Shown here piece after piece: positions 27,873 through 37,278 of a stretch of 64,000 nucleotides of DNA (position 1 is the first letter of the stretch; every line of letters begins with the position of its first letter). The DNA comes from Methylibium sp. NZG (lineage in GTDB: Bacteria; Pseudomonadota; Gammaproteobacteria; Burkholderiales; Burkholderiaceae_C), in NCBI GenBank assembly GCA_001263235.1, contig LGRD01000008.1:1-64000 (forward strand), read 5' to 3'. The position numbers and the translations under genes are program-made. The notes below the pieces were generated by a model that saw only the letters and a list, made by a program, of their open reading frames with translations, searched no databases and was not told the origin of the DNA.

Positions 27873-28811
27873 ATGAACGCCATGAAGATCTTCGACGAGA
27901 ACGCATCTCTCCCATCCCCACGCTGGACGCATGCCTGCGCGGGCTGCGCCTGCGGCGTGCTGCCGCGTCGGCGCTTCGGCCTGGCGCTGCTGGGCGCGGG
28001 CGCCACGCTTGTTGCGCCCGCGTGGGCGCGCGAAGGCGTCGAGGTCGGCAGGGAGTCGCGCTTTTCCAAGCTCGTGCCGGCCGAGCAGATCGAGCAGGCC
28101 GCGGCCGAGCAGTACCAGCAAATGCTGCAGCAAGCCTCCGCCAAGCGCGCGCTGGCGCCGGCCAGCCACCCGCAGGTGGTTCGGCTGCGCGCCATTGCCG
28201 ACCGCATCATCCCGTTCACGCCGCCATGGAACCCGCGCGCCAAGGAATGGAAGTGGGAGATCAACCTGATCGGCAGCAAGCAGATCAACGCGTTCTGCAT
28301 GCCCGGCGGCAAGATCGCCTTCTACTTCGGCATCCTCGACCAGTTGAAGCTCAACGACGACGAGGTGGCCGCCATCATGGGCCACGAGGCGGCGCACGCG
28401 CTGCGCGAGCACGCGCGCGAGCGCATGGGCAAGACGATGGCCACCCGCGGCGCGGTCGAACTGGGCTCGGCGATCTTCGGCCTGGGCGGGCTGGGGCGCG
28501 CGGCGGCCGACATGGGCAGTCAACTGCTCTCGCTCAAGTTCGGCCGCGACGACGAGTCCGAGGCCGACCTGGTGGGCCTGGAGCTGGCCGCCCGCGCCGG
28601 CTACGACCCGAAGGCCGGCGTGACCCTGTGGCAGAAGATGGCCGCTGCAGCCAAGGGCGCGCCGCCGGCCTGGCTCAGCACCCACCCGGCGGGCACGGAG
28701 CGAATCAAGCAGATCAGCAAGAGCCTGCCCGCCGTGGAGCCGCTCTTTGCGCGCGCCGACAAGCCCACACGGCGCTTCGAGCCGCCCAAGCCGGGCGACG
28801 CGAAAGGTTGA
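27873..28811 (+). CDS. M48-family zinc metallopeptidase
   Basis: A 312-aa Oma1/BepA/LoiP-like protease. The zinc motif HEAAH is at 171-175 and the third ligand lies in ESEADLVGLELAARAGYDP. The N-terminus has a Cys-rich piece (CAGCACG) and a twin-arginine-like leader (PRRRFGLALLGAGATLVAP-AWA), suggesting export to the periplasm. An internal ATG three codons in is an alternative start. It would degrade or mature envelope proteins; targets are unknown. Confidence 0.88.
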   Translation: MNAMKIFDENASLPSPRWTHACAGCACGVLPRRRFGLALLGAGATLVAPAWAREGVEVGRESRFSKLVPAEQIEQAAAEQYQQMLQQASAKRALAPASHPQVVRLRAIADRIIPFTPPWNPRAKEWKWEINLIGSKQINAFCMPGGKIAFYFGILDQLKLNDDEVAAIMGHEAAHALREHARERMGKTMATRGAVELGSAIFGLGGLGRAAADMGSQLLSLKFGRDDESEADLVGLELAARAGYDPKAGVTLWQKMAAAAKGAPPAWLSTHPAGTERIKQISKSLPAVEPLFARADKPTRRFEPPKPGDAKG

Positions 28812-28883
28812 TCGAGCAGGGCGGGTCGGCGCGACGCGGGCACATGGCCGGGCTCGGCCAAACCCGCCAATGTGCCGCCAGGG

Positions 28884-29561
28884 CTACCAGCGCGGCGGCA
28901 GCGGCCGGGCGATCGTCGCGCGGCGCGCGTCCATCAACAGGTAGCCGCCGACCGACAGGTCTTTCATCAACCGGCTCACCATTTCGCGCGAGCAGCCCAC
29001 GCGGCTGGCGATGTCCTTGTGCGTCGGGCAAGGCTCGATCACCCGGCTGCCGTCGGGCTGGCGCACGGCCATGTCGTTGAGCAGGCCGGCGACGCGGCCG
29101 TAGACGTCGAGCAAGGCCATGCTGCGGGCGCTTTGCGTGGCCACGCGCGCGCGCTGGATCACGCGCGCCAGCAGCTCGAACGCGAACTCCGGGTTCGCGG
29201 CGATGTGCTCGCGCAGCGTGTGGCGCGTGATCACCACGCATTCGGTCACCTCCAGCGTCTTGACCGAGGCCGAGCGCGGGCCGCCGTCCAGGCTCATCTC
29301 GCCCAGGTACTCGCCGGGGCCGTAGATGCCGTAGACGATTTCGCGGTCGCGCTCGTCGGTGGAAAACGCCTTGACCTTGCCCGACAGAATCACGAACAGC
29401 GCGTCGCTGCGGTCGCCCTCGTGGATCAGCAGCGTGTCCTTGGGGTAGCGGTGCGGCACCCCGCGCGAGACGAGCGTGCGCAGCGGGGCGGGCAGGGCGG
29501 CTGCCGGGTCGCAGGGCAGCGTGTGGGTGGGCTCGGGCGAGGGCTCGGGTGTGGTTTCCAT
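28884..29561 (-). CDS. Crp/Fnr-family transcriptional regulator
   Basis: A 225-aa regulator: a cyclic-nucleotide-binding-like beta barrel (LFVILSGKVKAFSTDERDRE, YGPGEYLGEMSLDGGPRSAS), a dimerisation helix, and a C-terminal helix-turn-helix (PTHKDIASRVGCSREMVSRL). GEYLGEMSLDGGPRSAS resembles the cAMP-pocket pattern, and there is no Fnr-type cysteine cluster. The start at 29561 directly follows an 18-bp perfect palindrome, and no normally spaced ribosome-binding site is visible. Confidence 0.92.
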   Translation of the reverse strand: METTPEPSPEPTHTLPCDPAAALPAPLRTLVSRGVPHRYPKDTLLIHEGDRSDALFVILSGKVKAFSTDERDREIVYGIYGPGEYLGEMSLDGGPRSASVKTLEVTECVVITRHTLREHIAANPEFAFELLARVIQRARVATQSARSMALLDVYGRVAGLLNDMAVRQPDGSRVIEPCPTHKDIASRVGCSREMVSRLMKDLSVGGYLLMDARRATIARPLPPRW

Positions 29562-29562
29562 C

Positions 29563-29580
29563 GGAGCGATGCATCGCTCC
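29563..29580. promoter_or_regulatory. Perfect 18-bp palindrome abutting the Crp-like start codon
   Basis: GGAGCGATGCATCGCTCC ends two bases before the ATG on the minus strand. It could be an autoregulatory operator or, in RNA, a hairpin that occludes the ribosome landing site. Confidence 0.55.
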
Positions 29581-29621
29581 CAGGGTTCGGGACGGGCGGC
29601 GCGAAAACCGTCAGGAGCTGC

Positions 29622-29663
29622 AAAAACTCTAGCACGCGCCGTGCCGCCCACCGGCGGCACGGC
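29622..29663 (-). terminator. Rho-independent terminator of the LuxR-type gene
   Basis: Reading the minus strand, an 11-bp GC-rich stem (GCCGTGCCGCC / GGCGGCACGGC, 4-nt loop) is followed after 11 nt by TTTTT. It lies just past the LuxR-type stop codon at 29686. Confidence 0.5.
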
Positions 29664-29685
29664 CGCGGCCGCGTTCACCGCGGTT

Positions 29686-30369
29686 TCAATGCGTGCGCAC
29701 CGTCTTCATCGCCGAAGTGATCGGCGGCAGCTTGGCCACGCGGTCCACCAGCTCGCGGATGTTGGCCGTCTGCGTCTTCACGCGGATGCCGCAGATGTGC
29801 GAGCGCACGGTCGAGATCGCCACCGCGCACTGGGCCGCGATCTCCTTGGGCTTGGCGCCGTTGCACAGGGCCTGCAGCACGCGGGCCTCCGCACCGGTCA
29901 GGCCTTGCGAGCGGGCGAAGAAGTCCACCGTCAGCGCCTCGCAGGGCTGGCGTTTGCCAAACGTCAGCAGCGCCAGCGGCTCGGCGTTGTCGTCCTCGTC
30001 GTCGCCCGGCATCGGCAACACCGCCACCGCAACGCTGGCGCCGTTGGGGCCGTGCGCGCCGAGCGTGATCAGGCGGCGCCGGCCGCGCACCGCGTCTGCC
30101 AACGCGAGTTGCAGCGGCGTCTGGTCGGCCGCCTGGTTGGCGCGCACCTGGCCTTGCGTCAGGCTCAGCGGCCCGTTGCCTTGCAGCGCTTGCCGGGCGA
30201 GCTGGTTGGCATAGCGCAGCGCGCCGGAGGCCGACACTACCAACATGCCGTAGTCGATCTCGTCGAGCACCCGCGACAGCAGGGCCGAACTGGTGGCGGG
30301 GGCAAAACTGCGCGCCAGGCTCGCCGGAGCGGGTTGCCAGGCGCGTTCTGCGATGTAGCTGAGTTCCAT
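29686..30369 (-). CDS. LuxR-type helix-turn-helix regulator
   Basis: A 227-aa protein with an N-terminal PAS-like region (LLSRVLDEIDYGMLVVSASG, ALRYANQLARQAL) and a C-terminal LuxR/NarL-type DNA-binding domain (LTGAEARVLQALCNGAKPKE then IAAQCAVAISTVRSHICGI). It has no receiver domain, so it is not a classical response regulator. The ATG at 30369 follows a GAGAGA ribosome-binding site. Its neighbours do not reveal a target. Confidence 0.88.
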   Translation of the reverse strand: MELSYIAERAWQPAPASLARSFAPATSSALLSRVLDEIDYGMLVVSASGALRYANQLARQALQGNGPLSLTQGQVRANQAADQTPLQLALADAVRGRRRLITLGAHGPNGASVAVAVLPMPGDDEDDNAEPLALLTFGKRQPCEALTVDFFARSQGLTGAEARVLQALCNGAKPKEIAAQCAVAISTVRSHICGIRVKTQTANIRELVDRVAKLPPITSAMKTVRTH

Positions 30370-30502
30370 TGTTCTCTCTCCCGTTGTCGGCCTGCAGCGC
30401 AAGCCTCTGGGATCAAGAATAGGAACTGGCGCGCCGCTCAGGGGGTGAATCTGCCCGCGGCGGCGTGTGCGAAATTCACCTCGGCAGCCAGGCGGTGTCG
30501 CC

Positions 30503-31168
30503 TCAAGCCAACACCTTCAGCAGCCAACGGTTCAAGTCCGCCACTTCTTCGGCGCAGACCGAATGGGGCATCGGGTACTCGTGCCACTCGACCGCGTGGC
30601 CGAGCGCCACCAGCGCGTCGCGCGAGGCGGTGGCGCGCGCCAGCGCGATCATCGGGTCTGCGGAGCCGTGGGCCAGAAAGATCGGCACTTGCTGGCTGGC
30701 GGCGCTGCGCTCTTGCGCGGTGCTGGCCGCCAACGGCAGGTAGCCCGACAGGCCGGCCAGGCCGGCCAGCGGCGCGGGGTGGCGCAGCCCGGTCATCAGC
30801 GTCATCGCGCAGCCTTGCGAGAAGCCGGCCAGCACGATCTTCGACGCCGGCACGCCGCGCTCGACCTCGCGCGCGATCAGCGCCTCGATGGCGGCCTGCG
30901 ACTCGCGCAGCCCGGCTTCGTCTTCGCGGCGGACGAGGTCGGTGCCGAGGATGTCGTACCACGCGCGCATCACGTAGCCGCCGTTGAGCGTGACCGGCCG
31001 CTCGGGCGCGTGCGGGAAGACAAAGCGCACCGGGCCGACCGGCCCGAGCCGCAGCTCTTGCGCGAACGGCACGAAGTCGTGGCCGTCGGCGCCCAGGCCG
31101 TGCAGCACGATGAGGCTGGCGCGCGGGTTGGGGCCGGTTTCGATGTCGATGGTGTCGAGCAGCGTCAT
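30503..31168 (-). CDS. Carboxylesterase/phospholipase-type alpha/beta hydrolase
   Basis: A 221-aa esterase of the acyl-protein-thioesterase/EstB family. It has the HGLGADGHDF loop, the nucleophile elbow GFSQG, the acid in LAHGSADPMI, and the His in MPHSVCAEE. The short length without a lid and the VRFVFPHAPERPVTLNGGY block are diagnostic. It probably hydrolyses short-chain esters or lysophospholipids in the cytoplasm. It diverges from the carboxyltransferase gene with an 86-bp gap. Confidence 0.93.
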   Translation of the reverse strand: MTLLDTIDIETGPNPRASLIVLHGLGADGHDFVPFAQELRLGPVGPVRFVFPHAPERPVTLNGGYVMRAWYDILGTDLVRREDEAGLRESQAAIEALIAREVERGVPASKIVLAGFSQGCAMTLMTGLRHPAPLAGLAGLSGYLPLAASTAQERSAASQQVPIFLAHGSADPMIALARATASRDALVALGHAVEWHEYPMPHSVCAEEVADLNRWLLKVLA

Positions 31169-31254
31169 GGTGAATTCGAGCCGCAGGGCTCGTGGTTCTG
31201 GCTATGAGCCAGTCTACAGTGGGGCCGCCCAAGACGACCGCACAAGGACCGCGC

Positions 31255-33102
31255 ATGCCCGACTCGAACATCCATGCCCCGATGGCCTGCACCGTCGTGG
31301 TCGTGCAGGTCGCACCCGGCGATTCGGTGCGTGCCGGGCAGGCGCTGCTGGTCGTCGAGGCGATGAAGATGGAGCACGAACTCCACGCCGCCGCCGACGG
31401 GCGCGTGGTCGAGCTGCGGGTTCGCGCGGGCGAGACGGTGGCCGACGGCGACCTGCTCGTGCGCCTGGCTGCGGCCGCGCCTTCGGGCGACGGCGCTTCA
31501 CCGACGTCGGCGTCAGCGGCGGGGCCAGGCGACGCTTTGCGCGACGACCTTCTGCAAACGCAGGCGCGCCATGCCGCCACGCTCGACGCGAACCGCCCCG
31601 AGGCCGTGGCCAAGCGGCGTGGCACCGGCCAGCAAACGGCGCGCGAGAACGTGGCGCAGCTGTGCGACGAGGGCAGCTTCATCGAGTACGGCGCACTCGC
31701 CATCGCCGCGCAGTGCAACCGCCGCGCGCTCGACGACCTGGTGCGCAACACGCCGGCCGATGGCATGGTGACGGGCATCGGGAGCGTGAATGGCGCGCTG
31801 TTCGGCCAAGACAAGCTTTCGCCTGAGAGAACGCGCTGCGTCGTGATGGCCTACGACGCCACCGTGCTCGCCGGCACGCAAGGCATGCGCAACCACCAGA
31901 AGACCGACCGGATGCTCGGCATCGCGCTGCAGCAGCGCCTGCCGGTCGTGCTGTTCGCCGAGGGCGGCGGCGGCCGGCCGGGCGACACCGACATGGCCAT
32001 CGTCGCCGGCCTGCATGTGGCGACGTTCGCCAGCTACGCGCGCCTGAGCGGCCAAGTGCCGGTGGTCGGCGTGGTGTCGGGACGCTGCTTTGCCGGCAAT
32101 GCCGCGCTGCTGGGCTGCAGCGACGTGACCATCGCCACGCGCGCCAGCAACATCGGCATGGCCGGGCCGGCGATGGTCGAGGGCGGCGGGCTGGGCGTGT
32201 TCAAGCCCGAACAGATCGGGCCGAGCGAGGTGCAAGCCGCCAATGGCGTGATCGACGTGCTGGTGGACGACGACGCGCAGGCGGTGGCGGTGGCGCAGAA
32301 GTACCTGGCGTTCTTCCAAGGCCGCACCACGCACTGGACGGCGACCGACCCGGCGATGCTGCGCGGAGCGCTGCCGCTCAACCGCGTTCGCACTTACGAC
32401 ATGCGCCGCGTGATGGAACTCGTCGCCGACACCGACTCGCTGCTGGAATTGCGCGCCGGTTTCGGCGCCGGCATCTTCACCGCGTTGGCGCGCGTCGAGG
32501 GCCGGCCGATCGGGCTGTTGGCCAGCAACCCGGCGCACCTGGGCGGCGCGATCGACCCCGACGCGGCCGACAAGGCGGCGCGCTTCATGCAGTTGTGCAA
32601 CGCGCACGGGCTGCCGCTGGTGTCGCTGGTGGACACGCCGGGCTTCATGGTCGGCCCCGACGTCGAAGCTCGCGCCCAGGTGCGGCACGTGAGCCGCATG
32701 TTCGTCGTCGCGGCGCAGTTGCGGGTGCCGTTTCTCGCGGTGGTGCTGCGCAAAGGCTACGGCCTGGGCGCGATGGCGATGGCGGGCGGCGGCTTCCACG
32801 CGCCGCTGCTCACCGCCGCCTGGCCCAGCGGCGAGTTCGGTGCGATGGGGCTGGAGGGCGCGGTGCGGCTGGGGTATCGCAAAGAGCTGGCGGCTGCCGC
32901 CGAGGGGCCCGAGCGCGACGCGCTGTACCGGCAACTGGTGGACCGCCAGTACGCCGACGGCGCGGCGATCAACATGGCCGCCACGCTGGAGATCGACGCG
33001 GTGATCGACCCGGCGCACACGCGCACGTGGCTGGCCCAGGGCCTGGCATCGGCGCGCTCGCCCGCAGGGGACGCGCTATCGCGCTTCATCGACCCGTGGT
33101 GA
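31255..33102 (+). CDS. Biotin carrier-carboxyltransferase fusion (acyl-CoA carboxylase)
   Basis: A 615-aa fusion. Residues 1-72 are a biotinyl/lipoyl domain with the biotinylation motif EAMKMEH (Lys38). After a Gly/Ala/Ser linker, residues from about 90 form a complete carboxyltransferase (GTGQQTARENVAQLCDEGSF, MIVAGLH-type and GVVSGRCFAGNAALLG segments, and GYGLGAMAMAGGGFHAP). The product would carboxylate an acyl-CoA such as acetyl-, propionyl- or methylcrotonyl-CoA. No biotin carboxylase gene is nearby, so that subunit must be encoded elsewhere. The start at 31255 follows AAGGA and matches the biotinyl-domain start; an in-frame upstream ATG exists. Confidence 0.85.
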   Translation: MPDSNIHAPMACTVVVVQVAPGDSVRAGQALLVVEAMKMEHELHAAADGRVVELRVRAGETVADGDLLVRLAAAAPSGDGASPTSASAAGPGDALRDDLLQTQARHAATLDANRPEAVAKRRGTGQQTARENVAQLCDEGSFIEYGALAIAAQCNRRALDDLVRNTPADGMVTGIGSVNGALFGQDKLSPERTRCVVMAYDATVLAGTQGMRNHQKTDRMLGIALQQRLPVVLFAEGGGGRPGDTDMAIVAGLHVATFASYARLSGQVPVVGVVSGRCFAGNAALLGCSDVTIATRASNIGMAGPAMVEGGGLGVFKPEQIGPSEVQAANGVIDVLVDDDAQAVAVAQKYLAFFQGRTTHWTATDPAMLRGALPLNRVRTYDMRRVMELVADTDSLLELRAGFGAGIFTALARVEGRPIGLLASNPAHLGGAIDPDAADKAARFMQLCNAHGLPLVSLVDTPGFMVGPDVEARAQVRHVSRMFVVAAQLRVPFLAVVLRKGYGLGAMAMAGGGFHAPLLTAAWPSGEFGAMGLEGAVRLGYRKELAAAAEGPERDALYRQLVDRQYADGAAINMAATLEIDAVIDPAHTRTWLAQGLASARSPAGDALSRFIDPW

Positions 33103-33249
33103 GCGCGGCGCCGCGGCGGGACCGGCAGCATCTGAGGCCCGGCCTGGCGCCAGACCCTTGAAAATGCCACGCCGGCGCCTCACATCCCACCGCTCGGCAC
33201 AGGCCAAGCACCTCGCAGCCGAACAGCAACTTCCAAGACAACCAGCACC

Positions 33250-35130
33250 ATGAGCAAACAGACCCTTTCGTTCCAGGCCGAGGTCAAGCAGATCCTGCAC
33301 CTCGTCACCCACTCTCTGTATTCCAACAAAGAGATCTTCCTGCGCGAGCTGATCTCCAACGCGTCGGACGCCTGCGACAAGCTGCGCTTCGAGGCGTTGA
33401 ACAACTCGGCCTTGTTCGAAGACGCACCGAACCTGGAGGTGCGCGTGAGCTTCGACGCCGAGGCGAAGACGATCACGATCCGCGACAACGGCATTGGCCT
33501 CTCGGCCGACGAGGCGGTGGCCAACCTGGGCACCATCGCCAAGAGCGGCACGCGCGAATTCATGGCCGCGCTCGAAGGCGAGCAGAAGAAGGACGCGCAG
33601 TTGATCGGCCAGTTCGGCGTGGGCTTTTACAGCGGCTTCATCGTGGCCGAGCGCATCACGGTCGAGTCGCGCCGCGCCGGGTTGAAGCCGGAAGAGGGCG
33701 TTCGCTGGAGTTCGGAAGGTGCGGGCGACTTCGAGGTCGAGACCATCACGCGCGCCGAGCGAGGCACGAGCGTGACGCTGCACCTGCGCGCCGAGGAGAG
33801 CGAGTTCCTGAGCGCCTGGAAGCTGAAGTCGGTGATCGGCAAATACTCCGACCACATCTCGCTGCCCATCCTGATGCAGAAGGAAGAGTGGGACGCCGAG
33901 GCCGGCAAGCAAGTCACCAAGGACGAATGGGCACCGGTCAACAAGGCCGCCGCGCTGTGGACGCGCAGCAAGGGCGACATCACGGCTGAGCAGTACACCG
34001 AGTTCTACAAGCAGATCAGCTACGACACCGAAGCACCGCTGGCCTACACGCACAACCGCGTCGAGGGCCGCAGCGAGTACACGCAACTGCTCTACATCCC
34101 CGCCAAGGCGCCGTTCGATTTGTGGAACCGCGACAAGCGCGGCGGCGTGAAGCTGTACGTCAAGCGCGTCTTCATCATGGACGACGCCGAGGCGCTGATG
34201 CCGGTCTACCTGCGCTTCGTCAAGGGCGTGATCGACAGTGCCGACCTGCCGCTCAACGTGAGCCGCGAGCTGCTGCAGGAAAGCCGCGACGTGAAGGCGA
34301 TCCGCGAAGGCTCGACCAAGCGCGTGCTGTCGATGTTGGAGGCGCTGGCCGACAACGAGGACGCCGCCGAGAAGGCCAAGTACGCAGCCTTCTGGAAGGA
34401 CTTCGGCGCGGTGCTGAAGGAAGGCGTCGGCGAGGACCACGCCAACCACGAGCGGCTGTGCAAGCTGCTGCGATTCGCCTCGACGCATGCCGAAGAGGGT
34501 GTGTCGCTCACCGATTACGTGGGCCGCATGAAGGAAGGCCAGGAGGCGATCTACGTGATCACCGCCGACAGCCTGGCCGCGGCCAAGAGCAGCCCGCAAC
34601 TGGAGATCTTCCGCAAGAAGGGCATCGAGGTGCTGCTGCTGGTGGACCGCGTGGACGAGTGGCTGCTGAGCCACCTCTACGAGTTCGACGGCCACAACCT
34701 GCAAAGCGTCGTCAAGGGCGCAGTGGACCTGGGCAAGCTGCAGGACGAGGCCGAGAAGAAGCAGGCCGAAGAAGCCGCCACCACGTTCAAGCCAGTGCTC
34801 GACCGGCTGAAGGAAACGCTGAAGGACCGCGCGAAGGACGTGCGCGTGACGACGCGGCTGGTCGATTCACCGGCCTGCCTGGTGGTCGAAGAAGGCGACA
34901 TGAGCGGCCACCTCGCGCGCATGCTCAAGCAGGCCGGCCAGAGCGCACCGAAGTCGCAGCCGACGCTGGAGGTGAACGCCGATCACGCGTTGGTGAAGCG
35001 GCTGGAGACGAGCGAGCACTTCGATGAGCTCGCGCACATCCTGTTCGACCAGGCGCTGCTCGCCGAGGGCGGGCAGCTGGAAGACCCTGCTGCTTACGTC
35101 AGGCGAGTCAACGCGTTGCTGGTTGCGTAG
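33250..35130 (+). CDS. htpG: Molecular chaperone HtpG (Hsp90 family)
   Basis: A 626-aa ATP-dependent cytosolic chaperone. It begins [20 protein letters not shown], and the GHKL ATP site is shown by [28 protein letters not shown] and [15 protein letters not shown]. The middle domain ([35 protein letters not shown]) and the dimerisation domain are complete. It stands alone and is convergent with srkA. Confidence 0.97.
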   Translation: MSKQTLSFQAEVKQILHLVTHSLYSNKEIFLRELISNASDACDKLRFEALNNSALFEDAPNLEVRVSFDAEAKTITIRDNGIGLSADEAVANLGTIAKSGTREFMAALEGEQKKDAQLIGQFGVGFYSGFIVAERITVESRRAGLKPEEGVRWSSEGAGDFEVETITRAERGTSVTLHLRAEESEFLSAWKLKSVIGKYSDHISLPILMQKEEWDAEAGKQVTKDEWAPVNKAAALWTRSKGDITAEQYTEFYKQISYDTEAPLAYTHNRVEGRSEYTQLLYIPAKAPFDLWNRDKRGGVKLYVKRVFIMDDAEALMPVYLRFVKGVIDSADLPLNVSRELLQESRDVKAIREGSTKRVLSMLEALADNEDAAEKAKYAAFWKDFGAVLKEGVGEDHANHERLCKLLRFASTHAEEGVSLTDYVGRMKEGQEAIYVITADSLAAAKSSPQLEIFRKKGIEVLLLVDRVDEWLLSHLYEFDGHNLQSVVKGAVDLGKLQDEAEKKQAEEAATTFKPVLDRLKETLKDRAKDVRVTTRLVDSPACLVVEEGDMSGHLARMLKQAGQSAPKSQPTLEVNADHALVKRLETSEHFDELAHILFDQALLAEGGQLEDPAAYVRRVNALLVA

Positions 35131-35133
35131 CGC

Positions 35134-35153
35134 AGCGCCGCTTGCGCGGCGCT
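35134..35153. terminator. GC-rich hairpin after htpG
   Basis: An AGCGCCGC-TTGC-GCGGCGCT stem-loop lies three bases after the htpG stop, in the convergent gap before srkA. No T-run follows, so termination would be inefficient or Rho-assisted. Confidence 0.3.
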
Positions 35154-35205
35154 GGTCAGGACGCTTCGGCTCGGGCCGAGGCGCGAGGCACACGAATGCC
35201 GCAGT

Positions 35206-36267
35206 TCACGGCCCACCCAGCGGCGGCTCGGCCATCGCAGCAAGTTGCTCGCGCAGCCGGGTCGTCTGCTCGGCCCAGTACGACGGGCTGGTGAACCACG
35301 GGAAGGCGATGGGAAACGCCGGGTCGTCCCAACGCCGCGCGATCCACGCGCTGTGGTGAAGGATGCGCAGCGTGCGCAGCGGCTCGATCAGCCGCAGTTC
35401 GCGCCGGTCGAAATCCATGAAGCTCTCATAGCCGTCGAGCACCGCGGAAAGCTGCCGCGTCATCGAACCGCGATCGCCCGACAGCAGCATCCACAGGTCT
35501 TGCATCGCCGGGCCGGTGGCGGCGTCGTCGAGGTCGACGAAGTGCGGGCCGTCGCCGGCCCACAGCACGTTGCCGAGGTGGCAATCGCCGTGCAGCCGGA
35601 TGTGTTTCAGCGTGCCGAGTTGATCGAACGCCTCGGCCACCGCCGTCAGTGCGGCCGCGGACACCTGCTGCCACGGGATCAGCGCGTCGGGCGGGATCAG
35701 GTCTTGCGCCAGCAGCCAGTCGCGGTTGGCGGTGCCGAAGGTGGCCACATCCAGCGTTTGCCGGTGCTTGAAGGTTGCCAGCGCGCCGACGGCGTGCATT
35801 CGGCCGATGAAACGGCCCAGCCACTCCAGCGTGGCCGGGTCTTCGAGCTCGGGCGCGCGGCCGGCCAGGCGTTGCGACACGCTGAAGCGGTAGGTGCCCA
35901 GCGGCGTTGCCAGCTCGGCCAGCGTCGATCCCTTCAAGCTCACATCGGCGCCGAGGCGCGCGCCCGTGTCGATCGACAGCGGCCACGCCGCGCCGACCGG
36001 AATCTCGCGCGCGGCGAGTTCATCGGCAAAGGTGTGCTCCTCCAGGATCTGCGCGTCGCTCCAGCGCCCCGGCCGGTAGAACTTGGTGACGACCACGCGG
36101 CCGTCTTCGAGGAAGACCTGGAAGACGCGGTTCTCGTACGAGTTGAGCTGGATCAGCCGGCCGTCGCCGCGCAGGCCCACGGCGTCCAGCGCGTCGAGCA
36201 CGCCGTCGGGGCTCAGGCCGGCATACGGCGTTGTTGCGCTGGATCCACTGCCGCCGGTCTGTGTCAT
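35206..36267 (-). CDS. srkA: Stress response kinase A (YihE/RdoA family)
   Basis: A 353-aa Ser/Thr protein kinase of the APH-like fold, linked in enterobacteria to Cpx/oxidative stress survival. Features are LDAVGLRGDGRLIQLNSYEN, VVVTKFYRPGRWSDAQILEE (Lys for ATP), the catalytic loop LHGDCHLGNVLW and the metal Asp in FVDLDDA. The ATG at 36267 matches the family N-terminus. Convergent with htpG, another stress gene. Confidence 0.93.
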   Translation of the reverse strand: MTQTGGSGSSATTPYAGLSPDGVLDALDAVGLRGDGRLIQLNSYENRVFQVFLEDGRVVVTKFYRPGRWSDAQILEEHTFADELAAREIPVGAAWPLSIDTGARLGADVSLKGSTLAELATPLGTYRFSVSQRLAGRAPELEDPATLEWLGRFIGRMHAVGALATFKHRQTLDVATFGTANRDWLLAQDLIPPDALIPWQQVSAAALTAVAEAFDQLGTLKHIRLHGDCHLGNVLWAGDGPHFVDLDDAATGPAMQDLWMLLSGDRGSMTRQLSAVLDGYESFMDFDRRELRLIEPLRTLRILHHSAWIARRWDDPAFPIAFPWFTSPSYWAEQTTRLREQLAAMAEPPLGGP

Positions 36268-36316
36268 CCGCCGATCGTACGCGGGGGCCGAACAGCACCC
36301 CGCTCGATGCGGGTCT

Positions 36317-37114
36317 TCAGCGCCGGTCGTCGAGCGGCGTGCGCGGGCGGTCCACCACCACGCCGACGATGTCGTGCGCACCCGGCGCAGCCGGCGGGCC
36401 CTTGCTGCCGGGGCGCGGCAGGGTCGTGGGGGTGTCGTTGAAGTCGCTGTTGGCGAAGCCGTCGGCGCGGTTGTCGGGCGCGAAGAACGAATCCTGGAAC
36501 ACCGACGAGTCTTGCCACAACGCCGGCCGGCCAGCGCGTTTCGTCGCCACGGTATTGGCCAGCGTGTCGCGCGCCTGATTCAACGTCGGCGGCCCCGCCG
36601 GCGGCGGCAGCGGCCCCCGCGCCGATGCCGCACCCTGCGGCACCAGCAGTTGAAGTTCCGCCACAGACGGCAGATGCTGAACGGGGCAGCGCAGGTAGCG
36701 CACGCGGCAGGCATTCAACACGGCGTGCTTGATCTGCTGGATGCGGCCGGAGTGGCCGCGGTCGGTGTCCAGGTCGATGGCTGCAAGCACCCGGCCGTTG
36801 GCGCTGCAGACCGCAAAGGTCACGTGGTTGGCACCCAGCAGATCGAACCAATAGCGCACGTTGCTCGGGTTGGTGGGCTGGCAAAACCGCACCAGCGGCA
36901 GCTTGGACAGCACGATGTGATGTGGCAGCGCCTCACGCAACAGTCGGTACACGCGCCGCTCTTCGGCCGTGAACACCGGTCGCGCCGTCAGGGACCATTC
37001 TTTGGGCAGGGGAACGCTTGACTTGCTGGCCCGCAGCTTCACGGCCCACACGACGAGCACCACCGCCAGCGATGCCAGCGCGAGCAGTGCAACGATCCCC
37101 GGAAGTGTCTGCAT
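36317..37114 (-). CDS. DUF2726 membrane-anchored protein
   Basis: A 265-aa protein: one N-terminal membrane helix (LPGIVALLALASLAVVLVVW), then a DUF2726 domain (FTAEERRVYRLLREALPHHI, then ITFAVCSANGRVLAAIDLD-like sequence). This domain has a restriction-endonuclease-like appearance in the family. A Pro-rich, probably disordered tail follows. The function is unknown. The start of the upstream GNAT gene's stop is 164 bp away. Confidence 0.75.
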   Translation of the reverse strand: MQTLPGIVALLALASLAVVLVVWAVKLRASKSSVPLPKEWSLTARPVFTAEERRVYRLLREALPHHIVLSKLPLVRFCQPTNPSNVRYWFDLLGANHVTFAVCSANGRVLAAIDLDTDRGHSGRIQQIKHAVLNACRVRYLRCPVQHLPSVAELQLLVPQGAASARGPLPPPAGPPTLNQARDTLANTVATKRAGRPALWQDSSVFQDSFFAPDNRADGFANSDFNDTPTTLPRPGSKGPPAAPGAHDIVGVVVDRPRTPLDDRR

Positions 37115-37278
37115 GGTGGCGCGATGGTCTGGGAGACGGTGGCTCAGTGCTCGGTCGATCTCTGCCGAAGCACTGTACCGGAGTTGGGGATTTCAACAGG
37201 CTGGCGACCGTGGTGACGGCGTGCAGGTTCTGCAAAATCTGGCCGAAACATCCGCCTTCGCAGCCGAGCCCAGTGAGC

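Noticed and set aside
33076-34704. A 542-codon minus-strand frame opposite htpG
   Set aside because: Low-complexity His/Leu/Val/Arg product without recognisable domains; htpG is unambiguous on the other strand.
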